Of a stretch of 64,000 nt of DNA, positions 34,353 to 44,265 are shown one piece after another. The stretch covers positions 1-64,000 of the forward strand of contig OMVQ01000023.1 of assembly GCA_900314555.1 (NCBI GenBank). The letters are read 5' to 3'. A model generated the notes under the pieces. It saw nothing but the letters and a program-made list of their open reading frames with translations, searched no databases and was not told the DNA's origin. Within the stretch, counting starts at the first letter, position 1. Each line of letters opens with the position of its first letter. Both the position numbers and the translations under genes were made by a program. Source of the stretch: an uncultured Eubacteriales bacterium (GTDB taxonomy: Bacteria > Bacillota > Clostridia > Lachnospirales > Lachnospiraceae).

Positions 34353-35174
34353 TTACTTTTCGATTTCCTCCACTATTTTATTAACATTATTGATTACACA
34401 AGCTTTATTCTTTATAAAAAAGTCTTCTGATGCACTTTCTAGCCACTTTTCATATTCACGTAATTCTTTAATTCCATTTTCAAAATGATTTTTTATCATT
34501 TCAATATTTTCACTATCCGAATTACAAAAACTTCTTGATAAGATTACCATTTCCGAGTCTAGTCTGTAATGCTCCGCAACTATTTGTTTTGCCGGCAACA
34601 TTCCCCCATTTAAACCGGCAATACCACCAAATCCATATTTAATCTTTCTGTTTTTTATCTTATTAATAATTTTTTCTACAGTTCCATCTGACAATAATTC
34701 AAACATAAATTTTTTATCATATGACAGATGCAAATCATTCAATCCTATATGTATTTCATCTATTCCCGGTATATCCAGAATTTCATCTAAATTATCTACA
34801 GCTTCCTTAGTTTCTAAAAGCAATAATACCCTTGCCCTGCCAGACACACTTTTAACAAAATATCTGACTTCTTCAGCACATTTAAACATCGGAAGCATAA
34901 TTATATCAGCTCCACGTTCTATAACTTCAGATATTTCTTCTTCACTTTTCTCATATATAGGATTAATTCTTACCTGTAATTTAGAGGTACTAATTATCTC
35001 TCTGATTCTTGAAATATCCTCCATTGTATGTATTGACTTAACTGTATTCATACCTTTCTGGCGTTCTTCCTTCCCACGTGTCTCTAAGTCAATCCATATT
35101 CTGTCAACACCATTTTCTTCGGCAATTTTAGCAACCTCAGGTCTATTTGTTATATACATTAATTCTAATGCCAT
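34353..35174 (-). CDS. HpcH/HpaI-type aldolase/lyase
   Basis: 273 residues forming a PEP/pyruvate-superfamily TIM barrel: DRIWIDLET, LQVRINPIYEKSEEEISEVIERGADIIMLPMF, VLLLLETKEAVDNLDEIL, EIHIGLNDLHLSY, and a helical C-terminus. Relatives cleave or form 4-hydroxy-2-oxo acids or citramalyl-type compounds with pyruvate or acetyl groups. RBS GGAGGCAA. The metal-binding Glu/Asp positions appear kept (LLLET, GLNDL). The substrate is unknown. Confidence 0.75.
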   Translation of the reverse strand: MALELMYITNRPEVAKIAEENGVDRIWIDLETRGKEERQKGMNTVKSIHTMEDISRIREIISTSKLQVRINPIYEKSEEEISEVIERGADIIMLPMFKCAEEVRYFVKSVSGRARVLLLLETKEAVDNLDEILDIPGIDEIHIGLNDLHLSYDKKFMFELLSDGTVEKIINKIKNRKIKYGFGGIAGLNGGMLPAKQIVAEHYRLDSEMVILSRSFCNSDSENIEMIKNHFENGIKELREYEKWLESASEDFFIKNKACVINNVNKIVEEIEK

Positions 35175-35259
35175 ATTTGCCTCCTGTCTGATAACCTTAT
35201 ATCAGATATCTGTAATCATATATCTTGTTCTTTAAAATATTGAAATGTTATGCAGCCTC

Positions 35260-37113
35260 TTATCTGTATATATTATATTGAGGTACTATCTCTTTAACAA
35301 TTTCCTTGATATCATCTTCATCATTTTCGCATGCTTCTTTAAGTCTGCTTAGCTGGTTTCTTAACTTATCTTCATCAAACTCTATTGGTTTTCCAATATG
35401 AATTAATTTATTTTTCGTTTCCTGTAAGCCCTCTTCACTCATCAATAACTCTTCATATAATTTTTCTCCCGGTCTTAATCCTGTAAATACAATTTCTATC
35501 TCATCTTCATAATATCCCATTAATCTTATAAGATTCTTGGCTAAATCAAGTATTTTTACAGGCTCACCCATATCTAGCACAAATATTTCTCCGCCATTTG
35601 CGTATGCACCCGCCTGGAGAACCAACGATACCGCCTCAGGTATTGTCATAAAATATCTGATAATGTCAGGATCTGTTACTGTAACCGGACCTCCCATTTT
35701 TATCTGCTTTTCAAATAACGGAATTACACTGCCATTACTTCCTAATACATTTCCAAATCTTACAGCCACAAAATTTGTTTCCTGATACTGTCTGTTAAAC
35801 ATCTGTATAATCATCTCACAGATTCTCTTAGATGCACCCATAATATTAGTTGGATTAACAGCTTTATCTGTCGAAATCAGTACAAATTTCTTTACACCAT
35901 TTTCTGCTGCTGCCTTTGCTGTTTTATATGTACCAAATACATTATTTTTTATTGCCTCATTTGGACTTGCTTCCATAAGCGGCACATGTTTATGTGCTGC
36001 CGCATGATATACAATATCAGGCTTATATTTACTGAATATTTCATTCATTCTATGGGTATTTCTGACTGATGCTATTAAAACTACAAGCTCTAATTCCGGA
36101 TATTTTTCAATTAATTCCTGTTGGATATCATATGCATTATTCTCATAAATATCGACTATTATCAATTGTTTTGGTTGATGGACAGCTATCTGTCTGCATA
36201 ATTCGCTTCCTATTGAGCCGCCTCCACCTGTTACCAATATAACCTTATCTTTTACATATGCCATTATAATATCCAGATTAATTTTTATCTGTTCTCTTCC
36301 AAGTAAATCTGATATTTCTACATTTTTAATATCATTTATACTTACACTGCCATTTACTAACTGATATATTCCCGGAATCTTCTTTAATTTACAATTTGTA
36401 TTTTTACAAATTTCCAAAATATCCTTTATGTCTCTTCTGTCTGCTGATGGCATAGCTATAACTATCTGTTCTATCTGATATTTTTCTGCCATATAATTTA
36501 TGCTGTATCTGTTACCAACAACCTTTATTCCTGAAATATATTTGCCTTTCTTCTTTTTATCATCATCAATGATACAAAGTACATTATAATTAGTGTAATT
36601 TGATGTCTTTATCTCTTTAATTAACATAGATGCTGCCTGTCCACCACCCACAATCATTGTGCGGATACCATTGCCTGCATCTGTAGACTCATATTTTATT
36701 GCTCTAAAAAATCTATATGCAAATCTGGTACATGTTATTCCAAGTACAAGCACTGCCACAAATACAAACGGATAGCTTCTTGGTACCTTAAACTTTATAA
36801 TTACCATCTCAGCAATAATTATAAAGAAGCATACAATTCCTGAATAAATAATTTTAAGTAGTTCATTGATACTGGCATATTCCCATAAACTTGAATATAG
36901 TTTAAATAGAGCCAATACACATAACATAATAATAGTATTAAAAGGTGCCATTCTAAGAATTGAAACCAGAAATTTCCTGTCTATATCGTCAAACTTAAAA
37001 TCATATCTTATATATAAAGCGAAGAAAGAGGCTAATTGTATAGTAAACATATCCAATAATACTAATAGTGTTGCCCGTAATGTATATGCTTTATCGTGTT
37101 TTAAATCTTTCAT
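35260..37113 (-). CDS. CapD/FlaA1-type nucleotide-sugar 4,6-dehydratase/epimerase
   Basis: 617 residues: four N-terminal membrane helices (to about 125), a Rossmann-like CoA-binding-type domain (MIVGGGQAASMLIKEI, ~150-270), and a short-chain dehydrogenase domain with GGGGSIGSELCRQ (~290) and STDKAVNPTNIMGASKR (~390). Family members make UDP-4-keto-6-deoxy sugars, the entry to QuiNAc/FucNAc-type residues. The usual catalytic Tyr is replaced by Met in the MxxxK pattern (MGASK), normal for this group. RBS GGAGG. Confidence 0.92.
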   Translation of the reverse strand: MKDLKHDKAYTLRATLLVLLDMFTIQLASFFALYIRYDFKFDDIDRKFLVSILRMAPFNTIIMLCVLALFKLYSSLWEYASINELLKIIYSGIVCFFIIIAEMVIIKFKVPRSYPFVFVAVLVLGITCTRFAYRFFRAIKYESTDAGNGIRTMIVGGGQAASMLIKEIKTSNYTNYNVLCIIDDDKKKKGKYISGIKVVGNRYSINYMAEKYQIEQIVIAMPSADRRDIKDILEICKNTNCKLKKIPGIYQLVNGSVSINDIKNVEISDLLGREQIKINLDIIMAYVKDKVILVTGGGGSIGSELCRQIAVHQPKQLIIVDIYENNAYDIQQELIEKYPELELVVLIASVRNTHRMNEIFSKYKPDIVYHAAAHKHVPLMEASPNEAIKNNVFGTYKTAKAAAENGVKKFVLISTDKAVNPTNIMGASKRICEMIIQMFNRQYQETNFVAVRFGNVLGSNGSVIPLFEKQIKMGGPVTVTDPDIIRYFMTIPEAVSLVLQAGAYANGGEIFVLDMGEPVKILDLAKNLIRLMGYYEDEIEIVFTGLRPGEKLYEELLMSEEGLQETKNKLIHIGKPIEFDEDKLRNQLSRLKEACENDEDDIKEIVKEIVPQYNIYR

Positions 37114-37169
37114 TTTCTCCTCCCGGACTAACTATATTTACTTTAATTACATAATAATTCCAGTCGTTT

Positions 37170-38096
37170 TTAACGTATTTTTATCTTATCATTACTCATG
37201 AATATTTTATTTGCATATTTAATATACTTCTTCAATTCTCTTCTATACGTTCTATCAACAAGTGAACGCAGAATAAATACAGAAGTATTCTGTAAATACA
37301 CATAAATTCTTTCGAATAAATTTATTTTAACATAATATCGTAAATAATAAAATGCACTTATATACAAATACAGACTCTGAAAACCTTTTCCTCTCTTTGA
37401 TGTTGACTTCCCATTGTAATGAGTTACACTGGCTCCCGGAATATAACAGACTTTTTTATGCATTCTCTGTAGCTTATATGCAATTATCCATTCTTCACAA
37501 TACAGAAATACATTTTCATCAAAATATCCAATCCTTTTAAATATTTTAGAATCTATCATAAAGCAACATCCACTAAGCATTCCATAAAATTCAAATTTGG
37601 CTTTCGTATATGGATATTCTGTAGCAAATCTGTTACTCCTATTTCTTAAATAATACAATGGCTTCTTAGAACACATATATAACATAAAATCATATGTTTT
37701 TCTTAATAATTGAGTCTCATTTCCATTATAGTCATGAACTGATGGTCCTGTCACTGCAACTTCTTTAGAAATATTTTCGCTCATTAATTTTAATGCATTG
37801 TTATTAAATATAACATCACTGTTAACAATACATATTTTATCATATTTTTCTGTATCTAATTGCTTGCATATGTAATTATTTCCTGAAGAGTAACCTTCAT
37901 TTTTCTTCGTTTTAAATACCATTACTTTATGATTTTTCTCATATTTATCCGCAAGAAATTCATATGAGCCATCTTTTGAATCATTGTCTACAATAAAAAC
38001 TTCATATTCAATATCTTGTGTATGTGCAATAATCGATTCTACACATTTTACAGTTTCTTCTTTAGTCTTATAATTTAAAACTACTACCGCCACCAT
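37170..38096 (-). CDS. Family 2 glycosyltransferase (rhamnosyltransferase-like)
   Basis: 308 residues; VAVVVLNYKTKEETVKCVES, FIVDNDSKDGS, IVNSDVIF (metal site) and the GCCFMIDSKIFKRIGYFDENVFLYCEEWIIAYKL acceptor-side block found in rhamnosyltransferase-like GT2s. With the dTDP-rhamnose reductase in the same cluster, rhamnose is a plausible donor sugar (inference). Its start lies 29 bp inside the end of the GT4 gene. Confidence 0.88.
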   Translation of the reverse strand: MVAVVVLNYKTKEETVKCVESIIAHTQDIEYEVFIVDNDSKDGSYEFLADKYEKNHKVMVFKTKKNEGYSSGNNYICKQLDTEKYDKICIVNSDVIFNNNALKLMSENISKEVAVTGPSVHDYNGNETQLLRKTYDFMLYMCSKKPLYYLRNRSNRFATEYPYTKAKFEFYGMLSGCCFMIDSKIFKRIGYFDENVFLYCEEWIIAYKLQRMHKKVCYIPGASVTHYNGKSTSKRGKGFQSLYLYISAFYYLRYYVKINLFERIYVYLQNTSVFILRSLVDRTYRRELKKYIKYANKIFMSNDKIKIR

Positions 38097-39132
38097 TGTA
38101 TTCTTTCACCTTTTTCTTAATAATTTTAATATTTTTATCCACATTATTATTTTTTACATATTCAAGGCATTTTTTTCTCATTCTATTAACTTCTTCAATG
38201 TTATTTATAGAATAATCTATTTTCTCTAACAATTCCTTTTTGCTTTTATAATTATATAGAAAACCTGTTTCATTATTTATAACTAATTCCGAATTGTATC
38301 TCCAATCCGATGAAATAACCGGAACACCCGATGAATAAGCATCTATTATTGTTCCCGGATAACACTCACCCGGATATGTCGATGGAAATAACAACATATA
38401 ATATCCATTTAATATTTCAACTGATTTATTATAATCCACAATTCCCTCATAAATAATATTTTCATTTAATAATCTATCAAATTCTTCCCTGTAATTTTCA
38501 TCTATTTTTCCATAGATATGCAATTTTGCAATATTTTTTTTGTATCTTTTATTTATTCTATTAATACAATCTATTGCAGTTGTAATCCCCTTTTCTTTAC
38601 ATACCCTGCTAAATGTACAAAATTCATAAATTCCCTTTTGAGGGTATATTATATCCTTTTCATCAATGCTTTTTATTTTTTTAAAATTTGGTAATACTTC
38701 CGCATTTTTTATTCCCAAACGTTCAATTTCTTCCTTTAATTCCTCCACTTCAACCCAATTAACCGCAAATGAATTTACATATTTTATCCATCTCTTATTC
38801 AACTTTATTTCTTTCGCAAAACTTCCGCCTATAACATCATGATAGACATTTATATGTTTTATTTTTGATATATAATATAACATCGGAAAATACATTTTTC
38901 TTCCATTGACTGATAAAAGTACAAATATATTTCGTGTATTTAATATAAGCTGTATTGTGTTAAACAGTGTTTTTAATGGTCTTTTCTTATAATTATAGGT
39001 ATCCACTATATAGAATACAGCGTTTGGATATTCTTCCTTAAGCACCTCAAATAATGTTCTTGTCTTTACAGTCTGTCCATCACTTATATCATCTCTTCCA
39101 AAGGCGAAATGTCCTATTATTCCTATTCTCAT
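38068..39132 (-). CDS. Family 4 glycosyltransferase
   Basis: 354 residues; GT-B fold with the C-terminal donor-binding motif FPSTYPGECYPGTIIDAYSSGVPVISSD (E-x7-E-like region) and GIIGHFAFG at the N-terminus. The ATG at 39132 is chosen because AAAGG lies 8 nt upstream; the ATG at 39138 is too close. It overlaps the next gene by 29 bp. Confidence 0.87.
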   Translation of the reverse strand: MRIGIIGHFAFGRDDISDGQTVKTRTLFEVLKEEYPNAVFYIVDTYNYKKRPLKTLFNTIQLILNTRNIFVLLSVNGRKMYFPMLYYISKIKHINVYHDVIGGSFAKEIKLNKRWIKYVNSFAVNWVEVEELKEEIERLGIKNAEVLPNFKKIKSIDEKDIIYPQKGIYEFCTFSRVCKEKGITTAIDCINRINKRYKKNIAKLHIYGKIDENYREEFDRLLNENIIYEGIVDYNKSVEILNGYYMLLFPSTYPGECYPGTIIDAYSSGVPVISSDWRYNSELVINNETGFLYNYKSKKELLEKIDYSINNIEEVNRMRKKCLEYVKNNNVDKNIKIIKKKVKEYNGGGSSFKL

Positions 39133-39180
39133 ATTCATACCTTTCTGTTGTAAAATATTTTATCGTAAACCATTTAATCA

Positions 39181-40587
39181 TCATCTCACAATAGCTTTAA
39201 TTACCTTAATTATATATTTTCTGTTCTTTATCAAGCCAACAATTATTGCAATAGCATATATAGTCAAGATACTATATCTTAATGCTGTATAATCTATAAT
39301 AACTCCTACCATAATCCCTAATATCATAATTACGCCTGTCACGATAAATATATATGTATAATCGTACAACATACTATAATGAAGTTTATGTACCAAATAC
39401 ATATGTATTAATAACAAGATAAAATATCCTGCCAACGTCGTATATGCTGCAGCAACATATCCATAACGAGGAATAAAAATATAGTTAAGTACATAATTTA
39501 TTATTGCAGCAATAGCGCTGGCAACCGCCATTCCTCTGGTTTTCTTCAAACATTGTTCTACATTTACAAACATTGTATACAAAAATTGACACATACATCC
39601 CAGAATAATCGGAACCATAACATATTTTGCAGCCATATATTTTTTACCACCTAATATAAATACAATCTCTGGAGAAATCAGAATCATACCTAACACAACA
39701 ACTCCAAATATTGCAATATATCTTTTTGAAAATCTCTTTATTGTTTCATATTTTTTATTATTTATATTTTCTGCAAGCCATGGTGAGTATGCCGAATTCA
39801 CGGATGACATAAATATTGATACTATATAACCACATGAGCATGCAATACTATAAAGTCCATTTGCTTCCTTACCACAAATCTTTACTATCATTATTTTATC
39901 AATTGAACTAAGCATATATATTGACAATAAATGGGGTACATATGGCAATGCTATCTTTAATGCATATGGCCAATATTTTGTGCTAAATCTCTTTCCCTGA
40001 ATAATAATCATTATATATATACAGCAACCAATTATTGCAAATGGTAAAATATATCCTAAAACTCTTGCATTATAATTATTATCCATCATAATAATTAAAA
40101 TTATTGATAATACAATGGATGAAACTGATAAGATTCCATTTATAATTATGGTTATCTGATACTTAAAATGATTACTCTCATATGATGTAAACATATTTAT
40201 GGCAGGAACAAACAGAAAATAAACTAACATAAGATTTATATATGATATATCCATACTTAGCATTTTCTCAAAAAATGATGTAAAAATGTTAATTATAACC
40301 GCCCATATTATAGTTGAAAATGTGCTTAATCCCACCATTGATAACATATATTGCTTTATATCTTCTTTATAATCAAATTTCGCACTAACCATTGTTGTAT
40401 ATAGATTGAGACCAACTACTATTATTCCTAAGGAAAGCCATGTACTATAATTAGAAAACATTCCATACTCGCCTTTAGTCATTACTCGCGCAAAAAAAGG
40501 TGTAGTAATAAATCCAAAGCCTCTAATTATAAAGTTTGAAATTGTATACCATATACCAGCTTTTATCGCCCTTTTATTATTGTTCAT
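39181..40587 (-). CDS. Polysaccharide repeat-unit flippase (Wzx-like)
   Basis: 468 residues, 12-14 hydrophobic helices, with the MOP-superfamily N-terminus (KAGIWYTISNFIIRGFGFITTPFFARVMTKGEYGMFS). It should flip the lipid-linked repeat unit across the membrane for polymerisation. No Wzy-like polymerase is recognisable in the window, so that gene may lie elsewhere or be unrecognised. RBS GGTGG. Confidence 0.9.
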   Translation of the reverse strand: MNNNKRAIKAGIWYTISNFIIRGFGFITTPFFARVMTKGEYGMFSNYSTWLSLGIIVVGLNLYTTMVSAKFDYKEDIKQYMLSMVGLSTFSTIIWAVIINIFTSFFEKMLSMDISYINLMLVYFLFVPAINMFTSYESNHFKYQITIIINGILSVSSIVLSIILIIMMDNNYNARVLGYILPFAIIGCCIYIMIIIQGKRFSTKYWPYALKIALPYVPHLLSIYMLSSIDKIMIVKICGKEANGLYSIACSCGYIVSIFMSSVNSAYSPWLAENINNKKYETIKRFSKRYIAIFGVVVLGMILISPEIVFILGGKKYMAAKYVMVPIILGCMCQFLYTMFVNVEQCLKKTRGMAVASAIAAIINYVLNYIFIPRYGYVAAAYTTLAGYFILLLIHMYLVHKLHYSMLYDYTYIFIVTGVIMILGIMVGVIIDYTALRYSILTIYAIAIIVGLIKNRKYIIKVIKAIVR

Positions 40588-40608
40588 TTTGCCACCATTT
40601 ATGTACCT

Positions 40609-41754
40609 TTATATAGCTCTATCAACTAATATTTTTTCAAATTCCTCATAATTATGTACATAATTTATTATTCCATCAAATTTACTTTCAAACTGTCTAT
40701 ATCTTGCTATAGTTTTTTCATCTATCACTTTATTTTTAAACAATAATTCTCCTATTCCTATCGTCTCCACATTATTTATTACTTTCCCGGTTATTAAAGT
40801 TGTACTGTTATATCCTAAAATAAATAATGGTTTTCTATCTAATCTATATAAATATATCTCTTGTGACATATTCTTTTCATTTATTATATTGAAACCATTA
40901 TCCTCATATATATGTTGTTTATCTCTTGGATGTGGTTTAATAATTAATTCTATATTGTACTTCTCACATATTTCTTTTATCTTCTTCAATATTTCTATCT
41001 CATATAACCGCCACTTTTCAGAAAATAACTGCGTACTGTAAATTATATATTTTTTATATATTATATTTATTTTATCATAATTCTTTATGCTTTTTTCAAT
41101 TGTATTTCTATAACTTATTACCATTTTTTCATTAGTAATATATTTATTATGAATATCCTTTTTCATCAGGAAATACTCTTTCACCATGTTATTCTTTCTA
41201 AGCTTGTACATATATATACCATCCAATATACGTGTTGATATCCATAACATAATTTTTGTAGAAATTGCTTTATTCTCTCTAATATGAACTTTTGCCCATT
41301 CTTTCTTAGAGGTTACATATATTCCAATTCCCTCATCAATTAATATAGAAATTGCACTACGCCTGTTATCTTTTATAATTTTAGTCAAGATATCATACGC
41401 TGGCCTGTTTGGACTTAATACATAAATTCTGTTTGTATTCTTAGATTTCTTCAAAAAACAAAATGTCAAAAATACTTCTGTCTGTAATTTAATTTTTTGC
41501 TTAATATTTATATTATGCTTAAAATAATAAACATCACATTCCAGATTATCTAAATAACTTTCATCTACAAGATAACCTGATGTAGCATGACTATTTATTA
41601 AAACAACACCTTTAAGTTGTCGTCCATCTTCAATCTCTAATCTGTTAATAGTTGCTTTAAGAGAATTTACATGCCATGGTGTACAGACAGAAGCAATATA
41701 ATCTATGTTTTTATCACTTACTATATTTGCAATTTCTTTTAAAGTTATCTCCAT
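40609..41754 (-). CDS. Putative capsule glycosyltransferase, polysialyltransferase-like
   Basis: About 381 residues. IASVCTPWHVNSLKATI at the N-terminus, IDEGIGIY in the middle and ELIIKPHPRDKQHI toward the C-terminus resemble the sialyl/polysialyltransferase-type GT-B enzymes of capsule clusters (the KPHPRD nucleotide-binding motif). Recognition is from memory and only moderate; no sialic acid synthesis genes are nearby. The ATG at 41754 lies 4 nt after the rfbD stop; a TTG at 41769 is an alternative start. Lys/Ile-rich composition suggests horizontal transfer with the rest of the cluster. Confidence 0.5.
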   Translation of the reverse strand: MEITLKEIANIVSDKNIDYIASVCTPWHVNSLKATINRLEIEDGRQLKGVVLINSHATSGYLVDESYLDNLECDVYYFKHNINIKQKIKLQTEVFLTFCFLKKSKNTNRIYVLSPNRPAYDILTKIIKDNRRSAISILIDEGIGIYVTSKKEWAKVHIRENKAISTKIMLWISTRILDGIYMYKLRKNNMVKEYFLMKKDIHNKYITNEKMVISYRNTIEKSIKNYDKINIIYKKYIIYSTQLFSEKWRLYEIEILKKIKEICEKYNIELIIKPHPRDKQHIYEDNGFNIINEKNMSQEIYLYRLDRKPLFILGYNSTTLITGKVINNVETIGIGELLFKNKVIDEKTIARYRQFESKFDGIINYVHNYEEFEKILVDRAI

Positions 41755-41758
41755 TTTC

Positions 41759-42613
41759 CTAAAACTCAATCTCTTTCAAATATCTTGCTAACGCATCCTG
41801 CCATGTTGGTAAAGGCTTGAATCCATTTTCTACAAGCTTACTCTTATCTAAGCGGCTGTTAAATGGTCTTGCTGCCTTTGATACACCATATTCTGCTGTA
41901 GTTACAGGAACGACCTTAGTTGTGTAACCTGCCTGTTTATAGATTTCGCAAGTAAAATCATACCATGAAATATATCCGCCCTCGTTTGTTGCATGATAGT
42001 ATCCATATTTATCTGTCTGAATCATATCCACTAAAAGTCTTGCAAGGTCATATGTGTATGTTGGTGTACCAACCTGGTCACTTACTACTGTTACTGTATC
42101 ATGAGTTTTTCCAACATTTAACATAGTCTTGATGAAGTTCTTACCATTTACACCAAATACCCATGCAATTCTTACGATAAAATATTTATCAAGTGTTTCG
42201 CTGACTGCTAATTCACCCTCTAATTTTGTCTGTCCATATACATTAAGAGGCTTGTAATCCTTGCAATCAGGCTGCCATGGTGTTTCGCCCTGACCATTAA
42301 ATACATAATCGGTGCTGATATACATCATCTTTATATCAAGTTCTTTACATACATCTGCGATGTTCTTAGTTCCGCCTGCATTAATTTTACGGCAGATTTC
42401 TTCATTATCTTCTGCGGCATCAACTGCTGTGTATGCAGCACAATGAATTACACCATCAACCTTTGATTCTGTAATAACTTTCTTTACTGCTGCTGCATCT
42501 GTGATATCCATTTCTTCGATATCTACACCAACTGCTTCGATATTATTCTTCTTTAATTCATTTACAACATCAAATCCTAACTGACCTTTTACACCTGTTA
42601 CTAAAATTCTCAT
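41759..42613 (-). CDS. rfbD: dTDP-4-dehydrorhamnose reductase
   Basis: 284 residues; N-terminal NADPH site VTGVKGQLGFDV, catalytic STDYVFNGQG and YGQTKLEGE (YxxxK), then the RmlD C-terminal region FNSRLDKSKLVENGF. It makes dTDP-L-rhamnose, the last step of the RmlABCD pathway; rmlABC are not in the window. The start at 42613 has GGAG 6 nt upstream; the ATG 12 nt earlier belongs to the Shine-Dalgarno context. It is first gene of the polysaccharide cluster. Its codon use is closer to the chromosomal genes than that of the following, more A/T-rich genes. Confidence 0.95.
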   Translation of the reverse strand: MRILVTGVKGQLGFDVVNELKKNNIEAVGVDIEEMDITDAAAVKKVITESKVDGVIHCAAYTAVDAAEDNEEICRKINAGGTKNIADVCKELDIKMMYISTDYVFNGQGETPWQPDCKDYKPLNVYGQTKLEGELAVSETLDKYFIVRIAWVFGVNGKNFIKTMLNVGKTHDTVTVVSDQVGTPTYTYDLARLLVDMIQTDKYGYYHATNEGGYISWYDFTCEIYKQAGYTTKVVPVTTAEYGVSKAARPFNSRLDKSKLVENGFKPLPTWQDALARYLKEIEF

Positions 42614-42761
42614 TTTAATCTCCATTCTGAAGCGCTGTTTTTAGTTTTATTTTTAGATTTTCAAGAATATCAATTATCTGTCACGCTTCCATTCAGATAA
42701 CCATATACCTGTACCAAAATGTCATATTTAATAAATATTCTGCTCTTTGCAGCATATTAAT

Positions 42762-42790
42762 ATATTATCAAAATACTTATAATAATTCAA
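42762..42790 (-). promoter_or_regulatory. Promoter of the polysaccharide cluster
   Basis: Minus strand TTGAAT (42790-42785), 17-nt spacer, TAATAT (42767-42762). It predicts a leader of about 140 nt before rfbD that contains a TTATCTG/CAGATAA hairpin (42674-42700). Confidence 0.5.
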
Positions 42791-42816
42791 TAAACTCTTA
42801 CTCATATAACGCCACT

Positions 42817-43416
42817 CTAATCAGCCTTAACCATAACACGTATACTTTTAATTCCAAGTGCAATAGCTGCTAACACATTATATTCTCCACTGTATATAGA
42901 TACTTTTTCATCATCAAGTGTCTTTTTATCTATAACTACCGGCTCATCAAAATCTTTATTCTTCACTAAATATGCTATCTTCTCTCTTATTCTGTCCTGG
43001 TCAGGCTTTGCAATACTCAGTTTGATTTCATCTATATCTATTACAGGCTGAATTGTGTAATCTCTGATAATTTCGTCAACCCACTGATCTCTGCTTTTAA
43101 CATTAGCCATTCTTACATAAGCACTTTCAACGCCGAGCATCACAAGAGCATTATATCCAACAATCCCAGACACTACCGCATATTTTCCATATCCCATAGG
43201 TCTTACCACAATCGTATTTCTATGATAGTTCATAAATTTCATTTCTCTATCTTTATCATCGCCTATATCTTTAATCTGTTTTTCAAGCGAATCCAGAATA
43301 TTTTTATCAAGATTCTTGTGAATTTCCTCTACAACTTCTATATCACTCATACGAATCTTTATGAGTCTCTTATTCTTTCTCTTCCATGCATTTGTGTATG
43401 TTTTAAAAAATCTCAT
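42817..43416 (-). CDS. ParB-fold-like protein of unknown function
   Basis: 199 residues. RNTIVVRPMGYGKYAVVSGIVGYNALVMLGVESAYVRMA follows the ParB/sulfiredoxin-like strand-turn pattern (I-x-V-x-x-x-x-Y-x-V-x-G...A-x-x-x-G-x-x-x-x-V-x), and a second similar unit lies near the C-terminus (VSIYSGEYNVLAAIALGIKSIRVMV). No helix-turn-helix is seen, so plasmid partition is unlikely. The start at 43416 is set by GGAGG 6 nt upstream. It stands alone upstream of the polysaccharide promoter. Confidence 0.55.
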   Translation of the reverse strand: MRFFKTYTNAWKRKNKRLIKIRMSDIEVVEEIHKNLDKNILDSLEKQIKDIGDDKDREMKFMNYHRNTIVVRPMGYGKYAVVSGIVGYNALVMLGVESAYVRMANVKSRDQWVDEIIRDYTIQPVIDIDEIKLSIAKPDQDRIREKIAYLVKNKDFDEPVVIDKKTLDDEKVSIYSGEYNVLAAIALGIKSIRVMVKAD

Positions 43417-43776
43417 CTTTTTCCTCCACATTGTGTTGTTATAAATTATTGTTATTAAACATCGGTTCACAAATTCTAACCCGGTGCATTATAATAAATT
43501 TCCAAACGACGAGAAACTTACTGCATATGCTTCTATCATTTGTAAAATACACATAATTCACTTAATTAATGTTACTACGCACAAATAACAGATTAAAAAA
43601 TCATTTATCTATGATTTTTCAATCTGGCTTAATAATTACTTTCTTTTTATTATATTCAAATATCGCAATGTCATTTGTATATATCTTCGATATCTGTTAA
43701 TTTAAGTGTATATCTCATTTTAACGGACTTTCACATATTTTTCAATATCATATTATATTTTATTTACACTTTTTCC
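43417..43776. other. Gene-free A/T-rich stretch with one hairpin
   Basis: The only clear structure is AAAAATCAT/ATGATTTTT (about 43595-43619) with a short loop, whose leftward strand ends in TTTTTT; it may be the terminator of tadA. The rest, including the expected promoter of the ParB-like gene, shows no distinctive box. Confidence 0.45.
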
Positions 43777-44265
43777 TTATTGTATTTTCTCCAATTCTTT
43801 TTCATCTTTTTTACGTCTTCGCAAATTTCTAAAAAAATCTGACAGCATTTCACTACATTCCTCCTGCAAAATGCCCGACTCAATTTCCACCTGGTGATTA
43901 AATTCTTTGACCTGTAACAAATTAATAACCGAACCTGCACTTCCCGCCTTAGGATTCATACTTCCGATATATACTTTTTTAATTCTTGACTGGACAATAG
44001 CACCTGCACACATCTGGCATGGTTCAAGCGTGACATACATTTCACAATCATCTAACCTCCAGTCTCCGAGTCTCTTACTCGCCTTCTTTATAGCATTCAG
44101 TTCCGCATGTGACAATGTATTTTTATCAATGTTACGCCGGTTGTATCCCCTTGCAATTATTTTGCCCTGATATACAATCACACAGCCAATAGGTACTTCA
44201 TCTATATTTTCCGCCTTTTTTGCCTGCTTAATTGCCGCCTTCATATACCGTTCTTCTGTCGTCAT
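43777..44265 (-). CDS. tadA: tRNA adenosine(34) deaminase TadA
   Basis: 162 residues with the zinc-binding deaminase motif HAELNAI (catalytic Glu) and PCQMCAGAI, plus the TadA region IGSMNPKAGSAGSVINLL. It converts A34 to inosine in tRNA-Arg(ACG). GAGGATTA precedes the ATG. Monocistronic. It is distinguished from cytidine deaminases by the GSxG-NLL block. Confidence 0.93.
   Translation of the reverse strand: MTTEERYMKAAIKQAKKAENIDEVPIGCVIVYQGKIIARGYNRRNIDKNTLSHAELNAIKKASKRLGDWRLDDCEMYVTLEPCQMCAGAIVQSRIKKVYIGSMNPKAGSAGSVINLLQVKEFNHQVEIESGILQEECSEMLSDFFRNLRRRKKDEKELEKIQ

Noticed and set aside
42674..42700. Terminator or riboswitch in the rfbD leader
   Set aside because: The 7-bp TTATCTG/CAGATAA hairpin has no U-tract and no recognisable riboswitch core; it is noted only as a leader hairpin.
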